From Chloroflexota bacterium (GTDB lineage Bacteria; Chloroflexota; Anaerolineae; Anaerolineales; DRMV01): 5,949 nt of DNA. Position 1 is the stretch's first letter. The number at the start of each line of letters is the position of its first letter. This document shows, piece after piece, positions 1 through 5,107 of the stretch. The position numbers and the translations under genes are program-made. The stretch is taken from positions 1-5,949 of the forward strand of contig JAADEP010000131.1 in NCBI GenBank assembly GCA_013153335.1, given 5' to 3'. Below the pieces are notes generated by a model, which was given only the letters and a program-made list of their open reading frames with translations, ran no database searches and was not told where the DNA came from.

Positions 1-505
1 TGGGGAAGTAGAAGTACTTCTGCAGACGCCCTTCCCGCACGAAGCCGGCTTTTTCGAGCACGCGGTGGCTGGGCCGGTTCGCTACGTGCGCGGTGGCGAA
101 GACGCGCCCCGCGCCGTGCGCGAGCAGCCATTCGGTCAGGCCGCGTACTGCGTGGGGCATTATGCCCTTCCCCCAATGGCTGCGCGCGAGCGCGTACGCG
201 AGCTCATAGCCGTAGCGGGCCGCGTACACCGAAAGGCTCCCGACCGCGGTGGCGTCCATTTCGATCAAATACACCAGCGCGCGGCCAGGCGTAAGCCGTC
301 CTTCACTCTCCTCCCAGGCCTGAATCCAGCGGCAGAGAAGCCGGCGGCTTTCGTCGATGCTTTGGTGCGGTCGGAAACTGAGATAGCGCGTCACCTCCGG
401 GTCTGAAGTCCACCCAAACAACGCGTCCGCGTGCGCGAACTGCGGCTTGACGAGCACGAGCCGCTCCAGTTCGATTCGTTCCGGCAGCTGAATCGTGGGA
501 CGCAT
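1..505 (-). CDS. GNAT family N-acetyltransferase (RimJ/RimL-like), 3' end outside window
   Basis: Acetyl-CoA dependent N-acetyltransferase of the RimJ/RimL type; the acceptor (ribosomal protein N-terminus, another protein or a small molecule) cannot be read from the sequence. The first 168 residues are present. The family is usually about 170-190 residues, so only a short C-terminal tail should be missing. Visible landmarks are the N-terminal strand with LERLVLVKP (13-21), a DPEVTRYLSF segment (35-44), the acetyl-CoA loop SHWGKGIM (109-116) followed by a long helix to about residue 130, and the closing N143..S146..VLEKAGFVREG block (to 159) typical of this subgroup. The start ATG (505-503) has an AGGAGGAGG ribosome site 6 nt upstream, which fixes it. 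The frame is open to the window edge with no defect. It is transcribed away from the Mrr-like gene. The family call is secure; the substrate is unknown. Confidence 0.9.
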   Translation of the reverse strand, partial: MRPTIQLPERIELERLVLVKPQFAHADALFGWTSDPEVTRYLSFRPHQSIDESRRLLCRWIQAWEESEGRLTPGRALVYLIEMDATAVGSLSVYAARYGYELAYALARSHWGKGIMPHAVRGLTEWLLAHGAGRVFATAHVANRPSHRVLEKAGFVREGRLQKYFYFP

Positions 506-894
506 CCCTTGCCTCCTCCTTCTTTGCCGCGTCTCCGCCCGACTTCGGTCGGTGCTTCCGGGGTGGATAGTTGTGGCTCAGGTGATGGACGGATCCGCGA
601 CACGGGACTGTTGGGCTTAGTATACACGTACACCCGCCCCGTGGGGATGACCTGGCCAGAGAGGGCATCCCGCTCGGGATATACGGTGATGGTGAGCACG
701 CCACGTGGAGTGGTGAACACACGTCCTGATACGCGTCGCAGGCCGCGCCTTCGGATATCGAAGGGTAGGTCAGCCTCCCCGAGGGCCGTAATAGATTGGC
801 CGCGCGGGGCATCGTATGCATCAAAAGTGCCGCAAAGCAGGGTATACTTCCGCTGGGGGTGAAAAGCTGGCCAGCGAGCCTTCAGGTGCGCCAT
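391..894 (-). CDS. Possible small hypothetical protein or gene remnant in the 506-892 gap (low confidence)
   Basis: This is the best candidate for what fills the gap between the GNAT and Mrr-like genes. From ATG 894 the frame is open for 167 codons. Residues 1 to about 105 look like a folded beta-rich protein (YTLLCGTFDAYD, GVLTITVYPE, GRVYVYTK), and about two thirds of the codons end in G or C. After about residue 110 it becomes Pro/Glu-rich, then enters the first 115 nt of the acetyltransferase gene out of frame, where the residues (Ser/Arg/Cys runs) look like noise. No good ribosome site precedes ATG 894, and the alternative start at 927 would lie inside the nuclease gene. I recognise no family. 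It could be a real gene with an overlapping tail, a frameshifted or decayed gene, or non-coding DNA that is open only because it is GC-rich. The complementary strand is also partly open. Confidence 0.3.
   Translation of the reverse strand: MAHLKARWPAFHPQRKYTLLCGTFDAYDAPRGQSITALGEADLPFDIRRRGLRRVSGRVFTTPRGVLTITVYPERDALSGQVIPTGRVYVYTKPNSPVSRIRPSPEPQLSTPEAPTEVGRRRGKEGGGKGCVPRFSCRNESNWSGSCSSSRSSRTRTRCLGGLQTRR
512..520 (-). promoter_or_regulatory. Ribosome binding site of the GNAT gene
   Basis: The minus strand reads AGGAGGAGG here, 6 nt before the ATG at 505. This very strong site decides the acetyltransferase start. It lies inside the low-confidence minus-strand reading frame described for 391-894. 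Confidence 0.75.
667..680. repeat. 14-bp dyad ATCCCG-CT-CGGGAT
   Basis: Two perfect 6-bp inverted arms are separated by 2 bp. The dyad lies in the unassigned gap between the divergent GNAT and Mrr-like genes. The form is that of a small homodimeric repressor site, but no regulator gene is nearby. The stretch may also be coding, so chance is possible. Confidence 0.3.
691..720. repeat. GGTGA(G/A)CAC direct repeat flanking a CCACGTGG palindrome
   Basis: GGTGAGCAC (691-699) and GGTGAACAC (712-720) match at 8 of 9 positions and are exactly 21 bp apart, about two helical turns. The perfect palindrome CCACGTGG (701-708) sits between them. This could be a regulator-binding cluster in the divergent gap. 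It overlaps the low-confidence reading frame, so it is only a candidate. Confidence 0.25.
748..764. repeat. Inverted repeat CCTTCG-GATAT-CGAAGG
   Basis: A perfect 6-bp inverted repeat with a 5-nt centre, about 130 bp upstream of the Mrr-like gene and in the same gap as the dyad at 667-680. There is no T-run on either side, so it is not a standard terminator. It could be an operator or a chance structure inside a coding frame. Confidence 0.25.
843..848 (+). promoter_or_regulatory. Candidate -10 box TATACT for the Mrr-like gene
   Basis: TATACT matches the -10 consensus at 5 of 6 positions and lies 44 nt before the nuclease start. No acceptable -35 hexamer is found 16-18 bp upstream and there is no TGn extension, so this is a weak call. 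Confidence 0.2.
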
Positions 895-1600
895 GATGAA
901 TCGACGGACCCTGGTAGGGCTGCTCATCTTTCTCTTGTTGCTTGGTTTGTGGCCGTTCGGACAGTGGCTCCGACAGCATCCCGAGGTCCTGGCACCTTTG
1001 TTGGGCTTTGGTCTCGCGGGCCTGCTCTTCGCGCTTCTTCTGGTCGGATACGCGTGGCGGGTGCGGCGTCAGGCCTTTTTGGCTCGCGAATCCCTCTATA
1101 CGGACTACGGCCCCTTTGAATTCGAACAAGCCGTGGCCGAAATTTTTCGGCGTCTGGGCTACAAGGTACGCTTGACCCGAAAGAGCGCGGACAAGGGCAT
1201 TGACATCTGGCTTTGGGATGCCCACGGCCAGCGTATTGGGGTGCAATGCAAGCGTTACGCCAAACCCATCGCGGCGCACCACATTCGTGAGTTCATCGGC
1301 GCTTTGGTCAACGCGCGCGTCGACATGGGCGTGTTTGTCACGACCAGCACCTTCACCGATGCGGCCTACGAAACTGCCCGCAGCAGTCCGGTGCAACTTC
1401 GTCTGGTGGATGGCCTCGAATTGGGCCGACTGCGTGACCGAGTGCTCGGGCAAGAACCACACCTCTTGCCGTGGTCGTGGTGGCAACGGCTCAAACCCTG
1501 GCAAAAAGTCCTCGTGCTCGCGGGGATGTATCTCCTCACCGGGCTGCTGCTGACCTTGGGATTTTGGCTCGGCTTGGGTGTAGCCATGCCCTTGACCTAA
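893..1600 (+). CDS. Membrane-anchored Mrr-type restriction endonuclease domain protein
   Basis: A 235-residue protein with a PD-(D/E)XK nuclease domain of the Mrr_cat family between membrane segments. Hydrophobic stretches at about 6-24 and 32-54 form an N-terminal hairpin. The basic WRVRRQ that follows (55-60) suggests the nuclease domain is cytoplasmic. The domain spans about 72-180: FEFEQAVAEIF helix (E78), KGID with the metal-binding Asp (D104), the QCK catalytic pair (Q118, K120), then VREF-like and FVTTSTFT blocks standard for Mrr. A third hydrophobic segment lies at about 204-230. The family cleaves DNA, often modified DNA; the substrate here is unknown. No methyltransferase or specificity subunit is present, so it is a solitary nuclease. 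The start is ATG 893 or the adjacent ATG 896, because an in-frame stop lies 33 nt upstream at 860. The ribosome site is weak (CAGG). It ends 34 bp from the converging HAD gene. Confidence 0.85.
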   Translation: MMNRRTLVGLLIFLLLLGLWPFGQWLRQHPEVLAPLLGFGLAGLLFALLLVGYAWRVRRQAFLARESLYTDYGPFEFEQAVAEIFRRLGYKVRLTRKSADKGIDIWLWDAHGQRIGVQCKRYAKPIAAHHIREFIGALVNARVDMGVFVTTSTFTDAAYETARSSPVQLRLVDGLELGRLRDRVLGQEPHLLPWSWWQRLKPWQKVLVLAGMYLLTGLLLTLGFWLGLGVAMPLT

Positions 1601-1634
1601 GCCCCAGGCTCAACAAACCGACCAACAGCACGGG

Positions 1635-2495
1635 TCAAGGCCCGCCTTCGCCCCCGTCGCCTGCATCCGGCGCCAACGCGCGCGGCCCGCGACAAACCAT
1701 CTCGAGATAAGCCAACAGGCGCCCCAAGTCCTCGCCCATCCAATTGGGCGGCGGTTCCCAAGCCAAGGCCTGCTCACGGGTCGTGACTCCGCTCAGCACC
1801 AACGCGGTCGGAATACCCAGCCGTTGGGCGCCCAAAATGTCCGTCTCGAGGCGATCCCCCACGGCCAGTACGCGCTCGGGAGGCAAGCCCAGGCGCTGCA
1901 AGGCTAAGCGAAACGGCCAGGGTTCAGGCTTGCCCGCGATGGTCGCCTGGGCGTCGGTCGCGGCCTCGAGCGCGGCCAACAACGCGCCCGCGCCCGGGGC
2001 CAGGCCTTCGGGCACCGGATACGTTCGGTCAGGATTGGTACCGACCAGCCACGCGCCTTGATGCACCGCGCGCGCAGCCCGGGCCAATTTCTCATACGTA
2101 CATTGGCGGTCCAACGCGGCCACAACCACGTCCGCAGGCGGCTCGTGAGTGATCGAAAATCCGGCCTGCGAGAGCACCTCATCCAATCCGCCTTCGCCCA
2201 ACGTCAACACGCGCGCCTCGGCTTGCGGCCAACGGGTTTTTAGCAGCGCGGCCGCGGCCATGGCCGAGTTGATGATCTGCTCCTCCCGGGCGGGCACGCC
2301 CAAACCGCGCAAACGTTCCACATATGCGCGCGGAGAGCGGGTCGCATTATTGGTTACAAAGACCCAGCGCAGGCCCAACGCGCGCATCCGAGCGAACCAC
2401 TCGGGCAGTGGGCCGAGCGGCTGGCCGCCTCGCCATAACACGCCGTCCATATCTAAAATGAGCCCCTGAATGGCCCGGGGATTCCACGCGGTCAT
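1635..2495 (-). CDS. HAD-IIA family hydrolase, NagD-type sugar/nucleotide phosphatase
   Basis: A cytoplasmic phosphomonoesterase of the NagD/AraL/4-nitrophenylphosphatase group, 286 residues. HAD motif I is DMDGVLWRG with nucleophile D15 and acid/base D17. Motif II is VTNN (T48). Motif III is GKPEP with K189, and motif IV is GDRLETD (D214, D219), ending in the NagD-like LVLSGVTTRE block (233-241). The large C2-type cap lies between motifs II and III. Known members act on UMP, phosphoglycolate, sugar phosphates or pNPP; the substrate here cannot be told. The start is ATG 2495, 5 nt after AGGAGG. A GTG two codons upstream overlaps that ribosome site and cannot be the start. The last ~17 residues are Gly/Asp/Pro-rich and look disordered. 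The gene is divergent from the DUF35 gene and convergent with the Mrr-like gene. Confidence 0.93.
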   Translation of the reverse strand: MTAWNPRAIQGLILDMDGVLWRGGQPLGPLPEWFARMRALGLRWVFVTNNATRSPRAYVERLRGLGVPAREEQIINSAMAAAALLKTRWPQAEARVLTLGEGGLDEVLSQAGFSITHEPPADVVVAALDRQCTYEKLARAARAVHQGAWLVGTNPDRTYPVPEGLAPGAGALLAALEAATDAQATIAGKPEPWPFRLALQRLGLPPERVLAVGDRLETDILGAQRLGIPTALVLSGVTTREQALAWEPPPNWMGEDLGRLLAYLEMVCRGPRALAPDAGDGGEGGP

Positions 2496-2500
2496 GGCCA

Positions 2501-2506
2501 CCTCCT
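2501..2506 (-). promoter_or_regulatory. Ribosome binding site of the HAD gene
   Basis: The minus strand reads AGGAGG, 5 nt before ATG 2495. It overlaps the in-frame GTG at 2501-2499 and so rules that codon out as a start. Confidence 0.75.
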
Positions 2507-2529
2507 AAAGGTCAAACATCTTCGGTTGG

Positions 2530-2558
2530 ATTGTACCCGGGTTGGCCGCGCGTTCCAA
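2530..2558 (-). promoter_or_regulatory. Sigma-70 type promoter of the HAD gene
   Basis: On the minus strand, TTGGAA (2558-2553) and TACAAT (2535-2530) are separated by exactly 17 bp. They match the -35 and -10 consensus at 4/6 and 5/6. Transcription would start near 2523, giving a leader of about 28 nt that carries the AGGAGG site. This is the best two-part promoter in the window. Confidence 0.65.
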
Positions 2559-2592
2559 ATGCGCGCCTTGGGGTCAACGGGCAAAGCTGAAC

Positions 2593-2627
2593 TTGAGAGT
2601 TTTTGAGAGCCTTGGCAGGGCTATAAT
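2593..2627 (+). promoter_or_regulatory. Promoter region of the DUF35 gene: TATAAT with phased TTGAGAG repeats
   Basis: A perfect -10 box TATAAT lies at 2622-2627, predicting a start near 2634 and a leader of about 25 nt with a good ribosome site. No standard -35 sits 16-18 bp upstream. Instead TTGAGAG occurs at 2593-2599 and again at 2603-2609, exactly 10 bp apart, with a degenerate third copy TTGGCAG at 2612-2618. The repeats fill the place of the -35 and may bind an activator or repressor; that role is inferred. Confidence 0.5.
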
Positions 2628-2645
2628 CCGCGAGGAATGTGACGT

Positions 2646-2653
2646 AAGGAGGT
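2646..2653 (+). promoter_or_regulatory. Ribosome binding site of the DUF35 gene
   Basis: AAGGAGGT is a near-perfect anti-16S match, 5 nt before ATG 2659. It selects that ATG over in-frame start codons further upstream, from 2542 on, which would place the start before the promoter. Confidence 0.75.
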
Positions 2654-2658
2654 GCACG

Positions 2659-3075
2659 ATGGAAGTCGCACGCCATTGGCGTTTGCGCCGGCAACGTTAT
2701 CGGCTCGAGGGCGAGGTCTGCCCACAGTGCGGAGCCAAGCTGTTCCCCCCGCGGGACGTGTGCCCAGTATGCCAAGCCGAGGCCAAGACCACGTACACCT
2801 TTTCGGGCCGGGGGGAAGTGGTCTCGTTCACGGTCGTCACGCAGGCGCCGGAAGGATACACCGAGCAAGCGCCTTATGTCATCGCGCTCATTCGTCTTGA
2901 AGAAGGACCGATGCTCACCGCGCAATTGACCGACCTGGGCGATGAGATGCCCTACCCGGGCATGCCGGTCGAAATGGTCACGCGGCGTTTGCGGACCGAC
3001 CGGGAAGCACGGGGCATCATCCTATACGGCTATAAGTTTCGCCCTGTACTTCAGCCTTCCCCGGCTTCGAGCTAA
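2659..3075 (+). CDS. Zn-ribbon domain-containing OB-fold protein (DUF35 family)
   Basis: A 138-residue cytoplasmic protein with the usual DUF35 plan: a short N-terminal helix rich in Arg (HWRLRRQRYRLEG), a rubredoxin-like zinc ribbon (C21, C24, C35, C38 in CPQC and CPVC), then an OB-fold from about 45 to 130 (GRGEVVSFTVV, PYVIALIRLEEGPMLTAQL, GMPVEMV, YGYKFRPV). In characterised archaeal and bacterial systems DUF35 proteins act with thiolase-like enzymes, for example as the CoA-channelling partner of acetoacetyl-CoA thiolase and HMG-CoA synthase. Here no thiolase, synthase or acyl-CoA gene adjoins it. It is transcribed alone from its own TATAAT promoter, and the downstream esterase has a separate promoter. 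Its length is normal and all four zinc ligands are intact, so it should be functional. Its partner must be encoded elsewhere if the usual role applies. Confidence 0.92.
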   Translation: MEVARHWRLRRQRYRLEGEVCPQCGAKLFPPRDVCPVCQAEAKTTYTFSGRGEVVSFTVVTQAPEGYTEQAPYVIALIRLEEGPMLTAQLTDLGDEMPYPGMPVEMVTRRLRTDREARGIILYGYKFRPVLQPSPASS

Positions 3076-3079
3076 GCGC

Positions 3080-3105
3080 CTCGTATAGCGAGCAGAAAGG
3101 CTGCT
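3080..3105. repeat. Two small inverted repeats in the DUF35-esterase gap
   Basis: CTCG-tatag-CGAG (3080-3092) and the perfect AGCAG-aaagg-CTGCT (3091-3105) lie back to back. The second ends on the first T of the esterase -10 box, so a protein bound there would block the promoter. Neither is followed by a T-run, so they are poor intrinsic terminators for the DUF35 gene. Confidence 0.4.
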
Positions 3106-3110
3106 ATAAT
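3102..3110 (+). promoter_or_regulatory. Extended -10 promoter TGCTATAAT of the esterase operon
   Basis: TATAAT (3105-3110) is perfect and preceded by TGn, the extended -10 element, which explains the lack of a recognisable -35. Only 8 nt separate it from ATG 3119, so the expected transcription start falls on or within a few bases of the A of the ATG. There is no ribosome site. This predicts a leaderless mRNA. Confidence 0.65.
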
Positions 3111-3118
3111 TCCGGGTG

Positions 3119-3919
3119 ATGAACGACGGAAGTTGGCTGCACCCGGCAACGCGCCCGATCCTGCACCGCGCGGGCGAACGCGCGGTGATCCTTTTGCATG
3201 GCTTTACGGCCTCCCCCCAAGAAATGCACGTTTTGGCCCGGGCTTTGGCCGGCGCGGGTTGGACAGCCTATGTGCCCCGACTGCCCGGTCATGGCACCTG
3301 CCTAGCCGATTTGATGCGCACCCGCTGGCGAGATTGGGCCTTCGCGGCCGAAGACGCGTGGCACACGCTCACCCGCGCGGGGTATCGCCCTTTGGCCGCG
3401 GTGGGGCTCTCCATGGGCGGCGCGCTGGCGTTACACCTCGCGTCGCGGCTCCCTCTGGCCGCGACGGTCGCGATCGCCGCGCCGTACACCCTGCGCCACT
3501 TTGCGCTCCATTGGCTCTGGCGCTGGCTGCCCTGGATCCAATGGCCCAAAACCGACTGGGTTCCCTTCCCCGACGACCCGAGCCAATGGGAAGAGGCGCA
3601 TTGGACCTATTCCGCCTATCCTTTTCGGGGGCTCGCGGAGCTCTCAGCCTTGTTGCACGATTTGCACTACCGCCTCCCGCATATCCATATCCCAACCCTC
3701 TTGCTTTACGCGCAGGGGGATCCGGTTGTTCCCCTGCAGCACCAGAAGGCGTATGCCCAACGCATCGCGGGCCCGGTCGAGACCGAAGTTCTCCCTACCC
3801 GGCGCCACGTCCTCACCTTAGGCCCGACCCGGCACGAAGTCGCGCGGCGGGTTCTGGCGTTTTTGAACCGCGTGACGCGCGCTCGAACCTCCGCCCAGGA
3901 TCAAACCCATGAACCGTGA
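3119..3919 (+). CDS. Alpha/beta hydrolase, carboxylesterase/monoacylglycerol lipase type (COG1647, Est30-like)
   Basis: A 266-residue cytoplasmic serine hydrolase with no signal peptide. The oxyanion-hole motif is LLHGFTAS (25-32), followed by the lid-proximal RLPGHGT (54-60). The nucleophile elbow is GLSMGG (S98), the acid is in YAQGDPVVP (D201) and the catalytic histidine is in RRHVLTLG (H230). Order and spacing match Est30-type carboxylesterases, which cleave short to medium acyl esters and monoacylglycerols. The middle (127-150) is Trp-rich and probably forms a hydrophobic cap over the active site. The start is ATG 3119; a GTG directly before it (3116) is also in frame but would sit only 5 nt after the -10 box. 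There is no ribosome site, consistent with leaderless translation. It overlaps the transporter gene by 11 nt and heads the operon. The natural substrate is unknown. Confidence 0.9.
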   Translation: MNDGSWLHPATRPILHRAGERAVILLHGFTASPQEMHVLARALAGAGWTAYVPRLPGHGTCLADLMRTRWRDWAFAAEDAWHTLTRAGYRPLAAVGLSMGGALALHLASRLPLAATVAIAAPYTLRHFALHWLWRWLPWIQWPKTDWVPFPDDPSQWEEAHWTYSAYPFRGLAELSALLHDLHYRLPHIHIPTLLLYAQGDPVVPLQHQKAYAQRIAGPVETEVLPTRRHVLTLGPTRHEVARRVLAFLNRVTRARTSAQDQTHEP

Positions 3920-5090
3920 TCTGCGTTGGGCCGCGCTGGCGCTGTTCCTCTGGGGCTTGGGGGAAGGCCTGTTTTACCACTTTCAACCCCTCTATATGGA
4001 ACGCCTTGGCGCGTCGCCCGAAAGCATGGGGCGCATTTTGGGCTTCGCAGGGCTTTTGATGACCGTGAGCCACTTGCCCATCGGATGGCTTGTGGATCGT
4101 TGGGACCCACGGCCTTTGATGTGGGCCGGATGGGCGGTCGGCACCCTGGGCGGCTGGGTGATGGCCCTCGCGAACCAACTCTCGTGGTTCGTCTTGGGCT
4201 TGTGGTTATACGCAACCTCGATGTTCGTCATGGTTCCCATGAACACCTACCTCACCGCCGCGCGCGGGCGCTGGACCGTCGCCCGGGTCCTGACCACCCT
4301 TTCGGCCCTGTTCAACCTCGGCATGATCTTCGGCCCTTGGCTCGGCGCGCGCCTGGCCGCCCGATGGGGGCTCCCCATGGTGTATCGCGGCGCGGCTGGC
4401 CTATTCACGCTCTCGACCCTGGCCATCCTTCAGGTACGCGCGCACGTGCGCGAAGAAACCCGCCCTCGCGCACAAACGGCCCCACGACCGCGTACCCTGC
4501 CCAAAGGCCTGCTCGCCTTCGCGGCCTTCGTGGCCCTCGCGCTCTTCCTGGTAGACCTACCCCATCCCCTCCTGCCCAAGTTCCTCAAAGATTACCGCGG
4601 TCTGGATGTCCAACAGATCGGCGAGCTCGGCTCGGCCTATGCGTTGGGCTCGACCCTCATCGGTCTGACCATTGGACGTTGGCCCGCGGGGCTCGGACTG
4701 GGATTGACCTTGCTCGCCCAAGCCCTGGCGTCAGCCACAATCCTTTTCCTCACGACGCCTTCGCTCTATCTCGCTGCATATTTCTTATTCGGCGCGCTTC
4801 GCCCCGCGCGCTCGCTCGTGATCGCGCAAACGCGAGCGTTCGTGCCGCCCCAAAGCCAGGGGTTGGCGTATGGGCTGCTCGAAACCACCATGGGATTGAG
4901 CACGGCCCTGGCCGCAGCTCTGGCCGGTTGGATGTATCCCCGTTGGCCCACGGGGGTCTTCTGGCTCGCTATCGTAGGAGGCGTGGGCAGCGCGAGCGTG
5001 TGGTGGGCCTGGTGGCTGCGCCATCGCAACCGCCCATCCCCCATAGCTGACCCACCTCCGCAAACGCCTTCGGCCCCTGAAAATACCTGA
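3909..5090 (+). CDS. Major facilitator superfamily transporter, 12 TM
   Basis: A 393-residue inner-membrane secondary transporter. About twelve hydrophobic segments can be traced (roughly 7-30, 42-63, 69-88, 91-111, 126-150, 155-175, 200-220, 236-256, 260-276, 277-298, 316-341, 345-370), with the usual long cytoplasmic loop at 176-199. The MFS signature A is visible between TM2 and TM3 as GWLVDRWDPRP (59-69). The matching loop between TM8 and TM9 is degenerate (GRWPAGLG). The C-terminal tail (371-393) is Pro-rich and polar. The substrate cannot be read. Tight coupling to the esterase suggests uptake of an ester or export of a cleavage product, but this is only inference from context. ATG 3909 lies inside the esterase gene, with AGGA 8 nt upstream (3897-3900), so translation is probably coupled. 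rlmI starts 17 nt after its stop. Confidence 0.9.
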   Translation: MNRDLRWAALALFLWGLGEGLFYHFQPLYMERLGASPESMGRILGFAGLLMTVSHLPIGWLVDRWDPRPLMWAGWAVGTLGGWVMALANQLSWFVLGLWLYATSMFVMVPMNTYLTAARGRWTVARVLTTLSALFNLGMIFGPWLGARLAARWGLPMVYRGAAGLFTLSTLAILQVRAHVREETRPRAQTAPRPRTLPKGLLAFAAFVALALFLVDLPHPLLPKFLKDYRGLDVQQIGELGSAYALGSTLIGLTIGRWPAGLGLGLTLLAQALASATILFLTTPSLYLAAYFLFGALRPARSLVIAQTRAFVPPQSQGLAYGLLETTMGLSTALAAALAGWMYPRWPTGVFWLAIVGGVGSASVWWAWWLRHRNRPSPIADPPPQTPSAPENT

Positions 5091-5092
5091 AC

Positions 5093-5100
5093 GAGGAGGT
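5093..5100 (+). promoter_or_regulatory. Ribosome binding site of rlmI
   Basis: GAGGAGGT lies in the 17-nt gap after the transporter stop and 7 nt before ATG 5108. This strong site allows rlmI to be translated independently of the weaker upstream cistrons. Confidence 0.75.
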
Positions 5101-5107
5101 CCAGCCC

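Noticed and set aside
431..862. Plus-strand frame across the 506-892 gap
   Set aside because: Its first 75 nt are antisense to the GNAT gene and it has no ribosome site. The minus-strand frame there looks more protein-like, though it is itself uncertain.
2496..2501. GTG start two codons upstream for the HAD phosphatase
   Set aside because: The GTG overlaps the AGGAGG ribosome site, while ATG 2495 sits 5 nt after it; the ATG is the start.
2542..2658. Longer N-terminus for the DUF35 protein
   Set aside because: The extra codons cover the TATAAT promoter and the AAGGAGGT site and do not resemble the family; the protein starts at 2659.
3080..3105. Intrinsic terminator after the DUF35 gene
   Set aside because: The stems are only 4-5 bp and no T-run follows; position over the esterase -10 fits an operator better.
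3926..5050. 374-codon plus-strand frame inside the transporter gene
   Set aside because: An out-of-frame shadow of the MFS gene, rich in Arg/Pro/Gly/His and without the membrane segments seen in the correct frame.
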